54,764 nt of DNA from NCBI RefSeq assembly GCF_016790145.1, contig NZ_JAEUOI010000002.1:1-54764 (forward strand). The letters are read 5' to 3'. The position numbers and the translations under genes are program-made. The notes beneath the pieces are model-generated. The model had not been told where the DNA came from and made no database searches. It was given only the letters and a program-made list of their open reading frames with translations. The DNA comes from Propionivibrio sp. Its GTDB lineage: Bacteria > Pseudomonadota > Gammaproteobacteria > Burkholderiales > Rhodocyclaceae. Position 1 is the first letter of the stretch. Every line of letters starts with the position of its first letter. Shown piece after piece: positions 1-9,675 of this stretch.

Positions 1-372
1 CTGGTTCCCCCGGAACGCATGTCCGCTTTGCTGGAGGATATGATCGGACGCAAGTCCGGTCTGCGACTTCTCAGCCTGAAAACCCTGCCGGTCTCGCCCC
101 TGCTTGAGAAGAAAGCGGGTGCCGAAGCGTCGGGGGCGGAAAAATCAGTGGATAAACCGGCCAATACCTCGGCTGGACTGTTCAAGCATGGTGTCGAGAT
201 CAGGCTGGAAGGAAGTTATCAGGAGTTGACCGCTTACCTTGAACGCCTTGAGCAAGCGAAATCGAAACTACTGTGGAGCAGTGCCAGCCTTGCTGCTGAG
301 CAGCATCCCAAACTGGTGCTGACGCTGACCGTCTATACCTTGAGTCTGGATCGCGCATGGCTGATCGTCTGA
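1..372 (+). CDS. mshJ: MSHA pilus assembly protein MshJ, C-terminal part (5' end outside window)
   Basis: The frame is open from base 1 and its first in-window ATG (19) is internal, so the gene starts before the window. The visible 123 residues end in a beta-rich tail with a GVEIRLEGSYQELTAYLERLE segment, typical of the PilO/MshJ ferredoxin-like domain of inner-membrane type IV pilus assembly proteins. MshJ is expected to pair with MshI in the periplasmic inner-membrane platform. The stop (TGA 370-372) overlaps the next start as TGATG, and mshK, mshL, mshM and mshN follow, which is the main support for the name. Similarity to MshJ is by context and gross pattern only. Confidence 0.72.
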   Translation: MVPPERMSALLEDMIGRKSGLRLLSLKTLPVSPLLEKKAGAEASGAEKSVDKPANTSAGLFKHGVEIRLEGSYQELTAYLERLEQAKSKLLWSSASLAAEQHPKLVLTLTVYTLSLDRAWLIV

Positions 373-755
373 TGCCGGTTTTCCGGGCGACACTTTTACT
401 GGCGCTAAGCACGCTGGCGCTTGGCGTGCGGGCGCAAACGGCGCTGACGGATCCGACCCGCCCACCGCTTGCCTTTTCGTCGCCAACGCCCGATGCCGGA
501 CCGCTTGCAGGCCCAGTGTTACAGTCGGTCAAAATTCCGAAGAAGGGCAAACCGGTTGCTGTAATCGGTGGGCAACAGGTCAGGCTGGGTGAACTTTACG
601 GGGATAGCCGACTGATCAGGCTGACTGAGCGTGAAGCCGTTCTGCAGGGGCCGGCCGGGACCGAACGTCTCATGCTGACGCCGGGTATCGAGAAGACAAA
701 CATCATTACAAAATCGCCTGCGGCCAAACGAGCGCAGAGTGGGGGTAAGCCATGA
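372..755 (+). CDS. mshK: MSHA biogenesis protein MshK
   Basis: A protein of about 127 aa begins with a Sec-type signal peptide (hydrophobic run LLLALSTLALG, cleavage near VRAQ). A short DPTRPP motif and a PilP/GspC-like small domain follow, with the recurring pattern of strands around VAVIGGQQVRLGELYGDSRL and GTERLMLTPG. MshK is a periplasmic component of the MSHA pilus machine. The ATG at 372 overlaps the mshJ stop; an in-frame ATG at 357 is an alternative that would add five residues. The stop overlaps the mshL ATG by four bases (ATGA), indicating translational coupling. Confidence 0.75.
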   Translation: MPVFRATLLLALSTLALGVRAQTALTDPTRPPLAFSSPTPDAGPLAGPVLQSVKIPKKGKPVAVIGGQQVRLGELYGDSRLIRLTEREAVLQGPAGTERLMLTPGIEKTNIITKSPAAKRAQSGGKP

Positions 756-2506
756 AGTTCAGATTGCTTCTGTTGGTCACGCTGATGCCGTTTTTTGTCG
801 CCGGGTGCGCCATGCAGCAAAAAGCACCTGGATCCACCTTCGACCTGATCGGACAGGAGATGAAGGGTGCATTGGGCGCACGGACGAAGGGTGCGGACGA
901 GGCGCTTAGCCAGGCCATGTTGCCCCCCTTGCAACTTGATCTGCCCGATTCTGCAAAAAACGTTGAGCCACGCTTCGATCTGGCCGTGAGCAATGCGCCG
1001 GCGACCCAGGTATTCATGGCGCTGGTCAGCGGAACGCGTTACAGCATGCTGGTGGCGCCCGAAGTTTCAGGTAACGTAACGGTCAATCTGAAAAGCGTGA
1101 CGGTGCGTGAAGCGCTGGAGGCTTTGCGCGAACTGTATGGCTACGAATTCAAGTTCCAGGGCACGCGTATCTATATTCAGCCGAATACGATGCAGACGCG
1201 TATCTTCCAGCTCAACTATCTGGACGGGAAGCGCAAGGCGCAGTCCGAGGTGAGGGTGACATCGAACACCAATAACTCGGCTCAGCCAGCGACACCAGGT
1301 TCGTCTGCCTCAGGGCCTTTTTCGCCCACCACAACAGGTGGAGTGACACCGCAAGGCCCGCCGAGCAGCCAGGTGACGACCACCTCAACCAGTGATTTCT
1401 GGCGCGACCTGACCACCGCATTGACCAGCATTATTGGCACCCAGGACGGGCGGGCGGTGATCGTCAACCCGGGTCCCGGGGTGGTGCTGGTCAAGGCTTT
1501 TCCCGCGGATATCCGGGCCGTCGAGAACTACTTGCGCATTACCCAGTTGATCGTCGAACGGCAGGTGATGCTGGAAGCCAAGATCATCGAGGTGGAGTTG
1601 AACGAAGAGTTTCAGGCCGGCGTTAACTGGAACCACTTTGGCGGAACGAATAATCGTTTTGCCTATGGTCCGGCGCAGCCGGGAACGGTGCTGAATACGA
1701 CGAACCGATCCGGATTCGATGCGTCGGGTGTAGCGCAAAGCGGAGCCGGCGCAATAATCGGGCCGGGTGTCGGCGTATTGCCGGGTGTCGGCGGAGTTAC
1801 AACAGCAACCAGGCTGGGCAGCGGGTTTTTCGGGCTGGCATTTCAGAGCGCCAACTTTGCGGCCCTGCTGAACTTCCTGGAAACCCAAGGCAATGTCCAG
1901 GTCTTGTCGAGCCCGAGAATTGCCAGCATCAACAATCAGATGGCCGTGCTCAAAGTCGGTGTTGACGAGTTCTTCGTGACCAACGTGAGTTCAACGGTGA
2001 CCTCGTCCGGAAACAATAACGTAACGACACCGTCGATTACCCTGCAGCCCTTCTTTTCAGGCATTGCCCTCGATGTGACGCCGCAGATCGATGGCGAGAA
2101 CAATATCGTTCTGCATGTTCACCCGTCGATCAGCCTGGTCAAGGCGAAACAGACGGTCATCGATCTCGGTACGCTCGGTCAGTTTACCCTGCCGCTGGCC
2201 AACAGTGCGGTCAATGAAACAGACAGCGTGGTACGTGTTCAGGACGGCAACATCGTCGCCATCGGCGGCCTGATGAAGCAGGAGCAGTCGTCGGATGCCA
2301 ACGGTTTTCCGGGAACGACAACTTCATCGGTCTGGGGATTGTTGTTCGGAACGCGCAATAGCTATCTCAGAAAGCGCGAAATCGTCATCCTCATCAAACC
2401 GACAATCATCCGCAACGAGTCGAGCTGGAAGGACGACCTGATCGAGACCCAGGGCCGGGTTCAACAGCTTGATCCGCGCCTGGCACGGCCGCAAGCCGGG
2501 CAGTGA
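752..2506 (+). CDS. mshL: MSHA pilus secretin MshL
   Basis: This 584-aa outer-membrane secretin forms the channel through which the pilus emerges. A lipoprotein-type signal ends in VAGC near residue 20. Next come an N-terminal secretin/STN-like domain (about residues 75-140) and a Ser/Thr/Gly/Pro-rich linker (about 170-210), then the secretin core. The core contains VLSSPRIASINNQMAVLKVG and, near the end, VRVQDGNIVAIGGLM, both hallmark GspD/PilQ/MshL segments. Length fits the family. It lies in the mshJKLMN operon with a 4-base overlap upstream; the following ATPase gene begins about 25 bases downstream. Confidence 0.9.
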   Translation: MKFRLLLLVTLMPFFVAGCAMQQKAPGSTFDLIGQEMKGALGARTKGADEALSQAMLPPLQLDLPDSAKNVEPRFDLAVSNAPATQVFMALVSGTRYSMLVAPEVSGNVTVNLKSVTVREALEALRELYGYEFKFQGTRIYIQPNTMQTRIFQLNYLDGKRKAQSEVRVTSNTNNSAQPATPGSSASGPFSPTTTGGVTPQGPPSSQVTTTSTSDFWRDLTTALTSIIGTQDGRAVIVNPGPGVVLVKAFPADIRAVENYLRITQLIVERQVMLEAKIIEVELNEEFQAGVNWNHFGGTNNRFAYGPAQPGTVLNTTNRSGFDASGVAQSGAGAIIGPGVGVLPGVGGVTTATRLGSGFFGLAFQSANFAALLNFLETQGNVQVLSSPRIASINNQMAVLKVGVDEFFVTNVSSTVTSSGNNNVTTPSITLQPFFSGIALDVTPQIDGENNIVLHVHPSISLVKAKQTVIDLGTLGQFTLPLANSAVNETDSVVRVQDGNIVAIGGLMKQEQSSDANGFPGTTTSSVWGLLFGTRNSYLRKREIVILIKPTIIRNESSWKDDLIETQGRVQQLDPRLARPQAGQ

Positions 2507-2531
2507 TGGTTTTCCCAATGAGGTGTCTGCG

Positions 2532-3365
2532 TTGTATCTGAACCATTTCGGCCTCACCGAACTGCCCTTTGGCATCACGCCGGACACCAGCTTTATCTAT
2601 TCCATCCAGTATCACCAGGAAGCGCTCAATACCCTGTTGCTGGCGCTCGACGAAGGAGAGGGCTTCGTCAAGATCAGCGGCGAAGTCGGTACCGGAAAGA
2701 CACTGCTCTGCCGCCGCCTGCTGCAAACGCTGGACGATGGCTGGGTCAGTGCCTATCTGCCCAATCCCAACCTCAACGCAGATACGCTTTTTCTGGCTCT
2801 GGCCGAGGAGTTGGGCATTATGGATGCCAACGGACTGGATCAGTATCATCTGGTGCGGCGCATCAATCATGTGCTGCTTGAGCATGCCCAGGCGAAAAGG
2901 CGGGTAGTCGTCTGCATCGACGAAGCGCAGGCGATGCCGGTCGAAACGCTGGAGGCCTTGCGCCTGTTGTCCAACCTGGAAACCGAGAAACGCAAGCTGT
3001 TGCAGATTGTCCTTTTCGGTCAGCCTGAACTGGATGAAAAGCTGCACCGTCCTGAAGTTCGGCAGTTGTTGCAGCGCATCGCCTTTCACTATCGCCTGGA
3101 CGGCTTGAGGAAGAGCGAAACCGGAAACTATATTGCGCACCGCCTGCGCGTTGCCGGCTACCGGGGAGATGGACTGTTCACCCCGGCCGCACTGCGTGCG
3201 CTGCATCGGGCCAGCGGCGGAACGCCACGCCTGATCAACATTCTGGCGCACAAGTCATTGCTGTCGGTTTTTGGCGAAGGTCGCCAGATGGCCAAAGTGC
3301 GCCATGTCAGACTGGCGCGCAAGGATACGGAAGGCGCGAGTAATGTCGGGTGGTTCTGGGGATGA
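2532..3365 (+). CDS. mshM: MSHA biogenesis AAA ATPase MshM (ExeA-like)
   Basis: A 277-aa ExeA/GspA-type AAA ATPase thought to help secretin assembly at the envelope. A Walker A motif GEVGTGKT lies near residue 50 and Walker B VVCIDEAQ near residue 130, followed by a sensor-type segment and the LINILAHKSLLSVFGEG region typical of the family. I chose a TTG start at 2532 (MYLNHFGLTELPF), because family members begin this way and TGAGG at 2519-2523 sits 8 bases upstream. An in-frame GTG at 2523 and longer versions are possible. The gene follows mshL directly and precedes mshN by about 30 bases. Confidence 0.85.
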   Translation: MYLNHFGLTELPFGITPDTSFIYSIQYHQEALNTLLLALDEGEGFVKISGEVGTGKTLLCRRLLQTLDDGWVSAYLPNPNLNADTLFLALAEELGIMDANGLDQYHLVRRINHVLLEHAQAKRRVVVCIDEAQAMPVETLEALRLLSNLETEKRKLLQIVLFGQPELDEKLHRPEVRQLLQRIAFHYRLDGLRKSETGNYIAHRLRVAGYRGDGLFTPAALRALHRASGGTPRLINILAHKSLLSVFGEGRQMAKVRHVRLARKDTEGASNVGWFWG

Positions 3366-3395
3366 TGTTGTGACGATTGTGTCGATGGGAAAGCC

Positions 3396-4592
3396 ATGAG
3401 TCTGATCAATCAGATGCTGCAGGATCTCGATGCGCGACAGGCAGCGCATGGCGTCGGTAGCCGGTTGCCCAACGCTGTTCGTCCTCTGCCGAAGCCGCAG
3501 GCATCGCCACTCCCGATTATTGTCGGCGTCCTTGTCCTGCTTGTTCTGGCTGGCGGGCTTGCCTTGTTTATGTGGGAGACGAGGCAGCAGGCAGTGCCGC
3601 CCGTACCGCCTGCTGTGCCGACCCTTGTAATACCCTTGCAAGTTCCATCAGCCATGCCGCCGTCCCTTGGATTGCCTGCGCCTGAGCCGGATAAAATCGT
3701 TTCAATCCAGCCGAAACGAGCAGTGCAGGTACCTTCGACCCCTGCGACAATGCAGGAAACAGGTGGGAGTCAGCGGATGGCTGAAAAAATAAAGCCGCCG
3801 GCAGAGAAATTGGCTGGAGCCAAACCAGATACGGTGTATGCGGCTTCCGGGAAGCCTGTTCTTGCCAATAGAAAAACTGACGATGAGCGCAGCCTGGCGA
3901 AAGTAGCTGAAACAAAGACATCCGCAGCGGCTGGTTTGACGCTGCAGGGGTCAGGAAAATCGGTCAGAGATTCAATGCCACCGACGGCCGCGACGAACCC
4001 GATGATCGAGAGAACCGATGCCCCTGGTTCGTCCCGTGAGCGTGCCGAGACCGAGTATCGCAAGGCCATTGCCGCCGTCAATCAGGGGCGGATTGGCGAA
4101 GCCGTAGACGGATTGCATAACGCGCTGCGTCAGGAGCCTTTGCATATTGCTTCCCGGCAGTTGCTGGTCAAGCTGTTGCTTGAGGCCAAACGGACGGATG
4201 AAGCCGCCCAGGTTTTGCAGGAAGGCCTGCAGGGGCAGCCGGCACAGATTGGCTGGGCGATGAGCCTGGCCCGCTTGCAGGTTGATCGCAAGGACTTCAC
4301 GGGAGCTTGGCAGACACTCAATTATTCGTTGCCGGCAGCCGGCAGCAATGCCGATTATCAAGGCTTTATGGCGCATGTCCTGCACCGTCTCGGGCGCCAC
4401 AAGGAAGCGGCCGAACACTACCAGGCGGCGACCCGGCTGTCGCCTGGCGATGGCCGCTGGTGGCTCGGCCTAGGCTTGGCGCTGGAGGAGGAAGGGCGTG
4501 TCAGCGAAGCCAGGGAAGCGTTTCTGCGTGCCCGACAAAGCGGCAATCTCGGCACTGAATTGAGCGCGCTGGTCGAGCAGAAGCTGCGCTAG
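3396..4592 (+). CDS. mshN: MSHA biogenesis TPR protein MshN
   Basis: A 398-aa bitopic inner-membrane protein. It opens with MSLINQMLQDLDARQA, the conserved N-terminus of MshN, then one transmembrane segment (about residues 33-58, PIIVGVLVLLVLAGGLALFM). A long Pro/Lys/Ala-rich low-complexity stretch follows (about 60-200). The C-terminal tetratricopeptide repeats (about 215-390) show repeated A-E-Y-R-K-A and H-Y-Q-A-A-T-R-L patterns. It probably scaffolds pilus machinery in the periplasm. In known msh loci mshE, mshG and pilin genes follow; here the operon stops and an unrelated dehydrogenase gene begins 170 bases on. Confidence 0.82.
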   Translation: MSLINQMLQDLDARQAAHGVGSRLPNAVRPLPKPQASPLPIIVGVLVLLVLAGGLALFMWETRQQAVPPVPPAVPTLVIPLQVPSAMPPSLGLPAPEPDKIVSIQPKRAVQVPSTPATMQETGGSQRMAEKIKPPAEKLAGAKPDTVYAASGKPVLANRKTDDERSLAKVAETKTSAAAGLTLQGSGKSVRDSMPPTAATNPMIERTDAPGSSRERAETEYRKAIAAVNQGRIGEAVDGLHNALRQEPLHIASRQLLVKLLLEAKRTDEAAQVLQEGLQGQPAQIGWAMSLARLQVDRKDFTGAWQTLNYSLPAAGSNADYQGFMAHVLHRLGRHKEAAEHYQAATRLSPGDGRWWLGLGLALEEEGRVSEAREAFLRARQSGNLGTELSALVEQKLR

Positions 4593-4596
4593 GGAA

Positions 4597-4712
4597 ATAC
4601 ACGCTTTTCACCCAGCTCATTTCCGGGCAGGCCAGGGTATTCTTCCGGAAACCAACGCGGCATGGTCATAAAATTTATTTGCCACCCGGCGCCTTTTGCG
4701 GAAAGCGTGTAT
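4597..4712. repeat. 11-bp inverted repeat flanking the mshN-gdh spacer
   Basis: ATACACGCTTT at 4597-4607 is matched by its exact reverse complement AAAGCGTGTAT at 4702-4712, with 94 bases between. The pair brackets nearly all of the spacer between the pilus operon and the dehydrogenase gene. It could be a pair of operator sites, a long-looped RNA stem, or the ends of a decayed insertion. Nothing in the sequence decides which. Confidence 0.4.
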
Positions 4713-4763
4713 ACATAGCAAACTGAATTCAATCGGATTGATGTCAGAACGGAGGTGATGGAC

Positions 4764-7700
4764 ATGACACTCGTATTGGACGCCGACAACAGCCTTCTGC
4801 GCAACCTGCGCGAGATTTCCACACGCCAGAAGATCTCGACCGACCTCGCTAGCCATCTCGAGCAGTATTTTGCCAATGCCGACGTTGCCGGCATCAGCGA
4901 AGCGAGTCCCGAAGAACTGCATGGCGCGGCGATCCAGCACCATCGTCTCGGTAAATCACGTCTCCCCGGTCAGGCCGTGATCGCCTTTTACACGCCGGAT
5001 TTCGACCGGCACGGGTGGCATTCGGCGCATACCATCGTCGACATCGTTACCGACGACATGCCCTTCCTCATCGATTCGATCACCATGCTCATCTATCATC
5101 AGGGTCTCACCATCCACCGCCTGATGCACCCGCTGCTTGGCGTCGAGCGTGATGCGAGCGGCGAGCTGTTGCGCAGCGACGAGCTCGGATCCGCTGGAAC
5201 ACGAACCGAGTCCTGGATTCACCTCGAGATCGACCGGGTCAGCGATGTTCACCAGATCGAGGCATTGCGTAACGAGATCGTCGAGGTTCTCGCCGACATC
5301 CGTGCCGCCGTCGAGGATGTTGCTGCGATGCGGCAACGCATCGGCTCGGCGATCGCCGACCTTGACTTGGCACCGAACGCCGAAACAGAAGAAATAGCGG
5401 AATATCTGCGCTGGATTGCGACCGGCAATTTCGTCTTTCTCGGCTACACGCACTATCACGTCGCTACCGGCGACCGTGAGTTGAAGCGTGCACCCGACGG
5501 TGGCCTCGGCCTGCTGCGGCGGATCGACCACCCGCGCTTCGCTCGTTGTCTTGCCGGCATACCCGGCCAACGGGCTGAAATCGAGCGCATGCCTTCGGCG
5601 CTGACGCTGGTCAAGGCCGATGTTCGTTCGACCGTCCACCGACCGGCGTATCTTGACTTTGTCGGCGTGGTTCACCGCAATGCCGCGGGCAATATCGTCG
5701 GCGAGCATGTCTTCGTCGGCCTCTATTCCAGCCACTTCTATCACGTATCGACGACCGAGATCCCGGTCGTTCGCGGCAAGGTTGCCAAGGTTCGTGCCAA
5801 CTGCGGTTTTGCACCGGGAAGTCACAAGGACAAGACGCTGCTCAATGTCCTCGAAACCTATCCGCGCGACGAACTGATCGAAAGCACCGATATCGATCTG
5901 CAGCGCATTGCCGGCGGCATCGTGATGCTGCAAGAGCATCCGCGCGTCCGCGTATTCCTGCGCCACGACACCTGGGGGCGTTATGTCTCGGCGATGATCT
6001 TCATGCCGCGCGACCGCTTCGATACGACCATACGCAGGCGCATAAGCACCCTGCTCAGTGATACGCTAAATGCAAATAGCATTGATTTTTTCCTGCTGGT
6101 CGGTGAGTCGCGTCTGGCCCGCCTGCAATTGATTGCGTGGACGCCGGACGGCACACGTCCTGCCTACGATGCCGACAGCTTAGAGCGCGAAGTCGCGCGC
6201 ATCGTTCGTGGCTGGCACGACGAATTGCAGCAGAACCTGATCGAGCACTGCGGCGAGGAGCGCGGCAATGCCTTGCTGCGCCGCTATGCGCTGGCGCTGC
6301 CGCTTGCCTATCAGGATCAGGTGCCGCCGACCTCGGCGGTGTCCGATCTCGAACGTCTTGAAGCCGCCGAACAAAGCGGGAAAATTGAGGTCAAGCTCAA
6401 TGCGCCCTACGGCGACGATGGTTCGCACCAGCACCTCAAACTGTTCCTGAAGGGCAGTCCGCGACCACTTTCGGTGGTGCTGCCGGTGTTTGAGAACATG
6501 GGACTGACGGTGCTCTCCGAACAGCCCTTCAATCTGACCGGCAGTAATCTGCATATCGCCGATTTTGCCATCAAGCTACCACGCGCCGAAGCGCTCGACG
6601 CCGAGCCAACACGGCACGCCTTTGTCGAACTGCTCGAAAAGTTGCTGCGCGACGAGGCCGAGAACGACGGTTTCAATCGACTTGCACTTCTCGCCGGACT
6701 CGACGGCCCGCGCATCACCATCCTGCGTGCCTATGCTCGCTACTTGCGCCAGGCCGGACTGCACTATAGCCAGGTCTATATCGAACGCTGCCTGGCCACC
6801 TATCCGCACATCGCCCGACTACTCGTCGATTTCTTCGCGGCGCGTCTTTCACCGCCGGGCGACGACGCACGCGCCGAGGCCATCGCCAAAGAACTTTTTG
6901 TCGCGCTGTCCGAAGTCAGCAGCCTCGACGACGACCACATCCTCTCCGCTTTTCGCACCGCCATCGAGGCGACGCTGCGAACCAACGCCTACCAGAGCGG
7001 AGCAGACGGCAAGCCGAAGGGGTACCTGTCGTTCAAGATAGCCTCGAAGCAGATACCTTTCTTGCCAAAGCCGGTGCCGCTCTACGAAATCTTCGTGTAC
7101 AGCCCACGCATGGAAGGCATTCATCTGCGCGGTTCGCGCGTCGCCCGTGGCGGTCTGCGCTGGTCCGATCGCATGGAGGACTTTCGTACCGAGGTGCTCG
7201 GCCTGGTCAAGGCCCAGATGGTCAAGAACGCTGTCATCGTCCCGCTCGGCTCGAAGGGCGGCTTCGTCGGCAAGCGCCTGCCGTCGGCCAGCGAGCGTGA
7301 GGCCTTCCAGAGCGAAGGCATCGCCTGTTACTCGACTCTGATTCGCGGTCTCCTCGACCTCACCGACAATCTCGTCGACGGCAAGATCGTACCGCCACAG
7401 GATGTCCGCCGCCGCGACGGAGACGATCCCTACCTCGTCGTTGCTGCCGACAAGGGTACGGCGACCTTCTCAGATATTGCCAACGGCATAGCCATCGACT
7501 ACGGCTTCTGGCTCGGCGACGCCTTCGCTTCCGGCGGCTCGGTCGGCTACGACCACAAGAAGATGGGCATCACCGCACGCGGCGCGTGGGAGGCAGTGAA
7601 ACGACACTTCCGCGAGATGGGTCGCGATACGCAGCGAGAGCCAATCACCGTCGTCGGCATCGGCGACATGACCGGCGACGTGTTTGGCAACGGCATGCTG

Positions 7701-9437
7701 CTGTCCGACCAGATCTGTCTGCTCGCCGCATTCGACCACCGGCACATCTTTCTCGATCCGAACCCAGACAGCGCACGCAGCTTCACCGAGCGACAAAGGA
7801 TGTTCGCGCTGCCGCGTTCGTCCTGGGACGATTACGACAAATCGCTGATTTCGGTCGGCGGTGGAGTCTGGCCGCGTAGCGCGAAAAGTGTCCCGCTGTC
7901 ACCGCAAATACGCGAATGGCTGGGTGTTGATGTCGAACAGATGGCGCCGACCGAACTGATCAACCAGATCCTCAAGGCGCCGACCGACCTCCTGTACAAC
8001 GGCGGTATCGGCACCTATGTCAAGGCCAGCAGCCAGAGTCACCAGGATGCCAATGACCGTGGCAATGATGCGTTGCGTGTTGACGCGAGCGAACTGCGTG
8101 CCAGGGTCGTTGGTGAGGGCGGCAACCTCGGCCTGACGCAGCCGGCGCGGATCGAGTTTGCGCTCGCTGGCGGCCGTATTTTCACCGATGCCATCGACAA
8201 CTCCGCCGGCGTTGACTGCTCGGACCACGAAGTTAACATCAAAATCCTGCTCGCTGGCCTTGTCGCCTGCGGTGACATGACCGGCAAGCAGCGCGATGCT
8301 CTGCTGGCGTCGATGACCGATGATGTCGGCGACCTCGTGCTCGCCGATAATTATCAGCAGACCCAGGCGATCGCGCTCGAGGTCGCCGCGGGCCACGAGC
8401 TGCTCAACGCGCACGCGCAATTGATCCGCAGCCTTGAGGCAAAAGGCGCGCTCGATCGTCGTATCGAGTTCCTGCCTAATGACAAGGCTCTTGCCGAACG
8501 CGCGCAGATGAGCCGCGGCCTGACCTCGCCAGAAATTGCCGTTCTTCTCGCCTACGCCAAGATTACGCTGAAGGAGTCGATACTTGCCTCGCCGCTGCCT
8601 GATGCGGAGGAACTGCAGCAGTTGCTTGTTGATTACTTTCCGGCGGCGCTCCTGCGCCAGTGTGGAGGTCAACTCGCCACGCATCCGCTGAAGCGGGAGA
8701 TCGTGACGACGCAACTGGTGAATCGCCTGGTTAACCGGATGGGAACAAGCTTCGTGATGCAGATCGGCGACGAGACCGGAGCCAGTCCGGCTCAGGTTGC
8801 GGCGGCCTGGTTCGCGGTGAGCGATCTGCTTGGCGCCGAAGCCGCGTGGTGCGAGATTGAGGCGCTCGATTTGAAGATCCCGGCTACCCGGCAGATGGCA
8901 CAGATGGCTGCGCTGCGCGAGATGGTCGGTGCCGCCACCCGCCAGGTGATCGCCGCGCAACCGGTCGGCGTGGGCATCACCGCCATCGTCGATATCTACC
9001 GCGCTGCGGTCAATCAAGCGATCGCTATTGCCCGCCAAACTGAAACGGGAGGCCTGGCCGTCACTGCGCTGCTCGAATCACGTGCCGCCATCGTTGGCGT
9101 CTTTGAGCTCGTCGATCTGGCGCGCGCCAGCGACAAGCCCATCGACGAGGTTACGAGCGCTTGCGCACTTCTTGAAGCGAGACTTGATCTGGCCTGGTTT
9201 GGAAATGCCATTGCCCGGCTGCCGGCCGGCAACCGCTGGCAAGCACGCGCCCGAGCGCAACTCGCCAGAGAATTGCGCAAGCTGCGGCAGAAGCTATTAC
9301 AGCGCAGCCCCGGAGAGTCCCAGGCTGAAGTCAGCGAGGCCAGCAGCGTGGTCGACGAACTGAAGCGCGACGCTCCACAGGATCTGGCCATGCTGTCGGC
9401 GGGTCTTGCCGAAATCAGGCGAGTGCTCGCCGGCTGA
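4764..9437 (+). CDS. gdhB: NAD-specific glutamate dehydrogenase, large (180-kDa class) type
   Basis: A 1557-aa enzyme interconverting glutamate and 2-oxoglutarate plus ammonia with NAD(H), probably a catabolic homotetramer or hexamer in the cytosol. The long N-terminal half carries ACT-like regulatory segments (DDMPFLIDSITMLI near residue 95). The catalytic core starts near residue 790 with RGGLRWSDRMEDFRTEV and the lysine-rich VKNAVIVPLGSKGGFVGK. A Rossmann-type GIGDMTGDVFGNGML lies near 966 and EGGNLGLTQPARIEFAL near 1115. Length fits the 1500-1650 aa family. GGAGG at 4751-4755 is 8 bases before ATG 4764, so I prefer it over GTG 4755 and ATG 4758. The gene stands alone. Confidence 0.93.
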   Translation: MTLVLDADNSLLRNLREISTRQKISTDLASHLEQYFANADVAGISEASPEELHGAAIQHHRLGKSRLPGQAVIAFYTPDFDRHGWHSAHTIVDIVTDDMPFLIDSITMLIYHQGLTIHRLMHPLLGVERDASGELLRSDELGSAGTRTESWIHLEIDRVSDVHQIEALRNEIVEVLADIRAAVEDVAAMRQRIGSAIADLDLAPNAETEEIAEYLRWIATGNFVFLGYTHYHVATGDRELKRAPDGGLGLLRRIDHPRFARCLAGIPGQRAEIERMPSALTLVKADVRSTVHRPAYLDFVGVVHRNAAGNIVGEHVFVGLYSSHFYHVSTTEIPVVRGKVAKVRANCGFAPGSHKDKTLLNVLETYPRDELIESTDIDLQRIAGGIVMLQEHPRVRVFLRHDTWGRYVSAMIFMPRDRFDTTIRRRISTLLSDTLNANSIDFFLLVGESRLARLQLIAWTPDGTRPAYDADSLEREVARIVRGWHDELQQNLIEHCGEERGNALLRRYALALPLAYQDQVPPTSAVSDLERLEAAEQSGKIEVKLNAPYGDDGSHQHLKLFLKGSPRPLSVVLPVFENMGLTVLSEQPFNLTGSNLHIADFAIKLPRAEALDAEPTRHAFVELLEKLLRDEAENDGFNRLALLAGLDGPRITILRAYARYLRQAGLHYSQVYIERCLATYPHIARLLVDFFAARLSPPGDDARAEAIAKELFVALSEVSSLDDDHILSAFRTAIEATLRTNAYQSGADGKPKGYLSFKIASKQIPFLPKPVPLYEIFVYSPRMEGIHLRGSRVARGGLRWSDRMEDFRTEVLGLVKAQMVKNAVIVPLGSKGGFVGKRLPSASEREAFQSEGIACYSTLIRGLLDLTDNLVDGKIVPPQDVRRRDGDDPYLVVAADKGTATFSDIANGIAIDYGFWLGDAFASGGSVGYDHKKMGITARGAWEAVKRHFREMGRDTQREPITVVGIGDMTGDVFGNGMLLSDQICLLAAFDHRHIFLDPNPDSARSFTERQRMFALPRSSWDDYDKSLISVGGGVWPRSAKSVPLSPQIREWLGVDVEQMAPTELINQILKAPTDLLYNGGIGTYVKASSQSHQDANDRGNDALRVDASELRARVVGEGGNLGLTQPARIEFALAGGRIFTDAIDNSAGVDCSDHEVNIKILLAGLVACGDMTGKQRDALLASMTDDVGDLVLADNYQQTQAIALEVAAGHELLNAHAQLIRSLEAKGALDRRIEFLPNDKALAERAQMSRGLTSPEIAVLLAYAKITLKESILASPLPDAEELQQLLVDYFPAALLRQCGGQLATHPLKREIVTTQLVNRLVNRMGTSFVMQIGDETGASPAQVAAAWFAVSDLLGAEAAWCEIEALDLKIPATRQMAQMAALREMVGAATRQVIAAQPVGVGITAIVDIYRAAVNQAIAIARQTETGGLAVTALLESRAAIVGVFELVDLARASDKPIDEVTSACALLEARLDLAWFGNAIARLPAGNRWQARARAQLARELRKLRQKLLQRSPGESQAEVSEASSVVDELKRDAPQDLAMLSAGLAEIRRVLAG

Positions 9438-9675
9438 CGTTGTAGGTCAGCTTCAACGGTTACCGTGAAAAAGTATGGCTGACAGGCAACAAAAAACCCT
9501 CGCGGCCAGAATGGCACGATGTGCAGTCAAAGAGCGAACCGGTGTGCCACCACTCTGCCAAGCACCACCCCTGGTGCCTCTAACAACAGTGGAGGTTTCC
9601 GATGCCCCATTTTTTCATGTTCCGGGGTGGCAAATCAATCGCCATGATGGTTAGACCAGCAGGTCGCCAAGTGCA

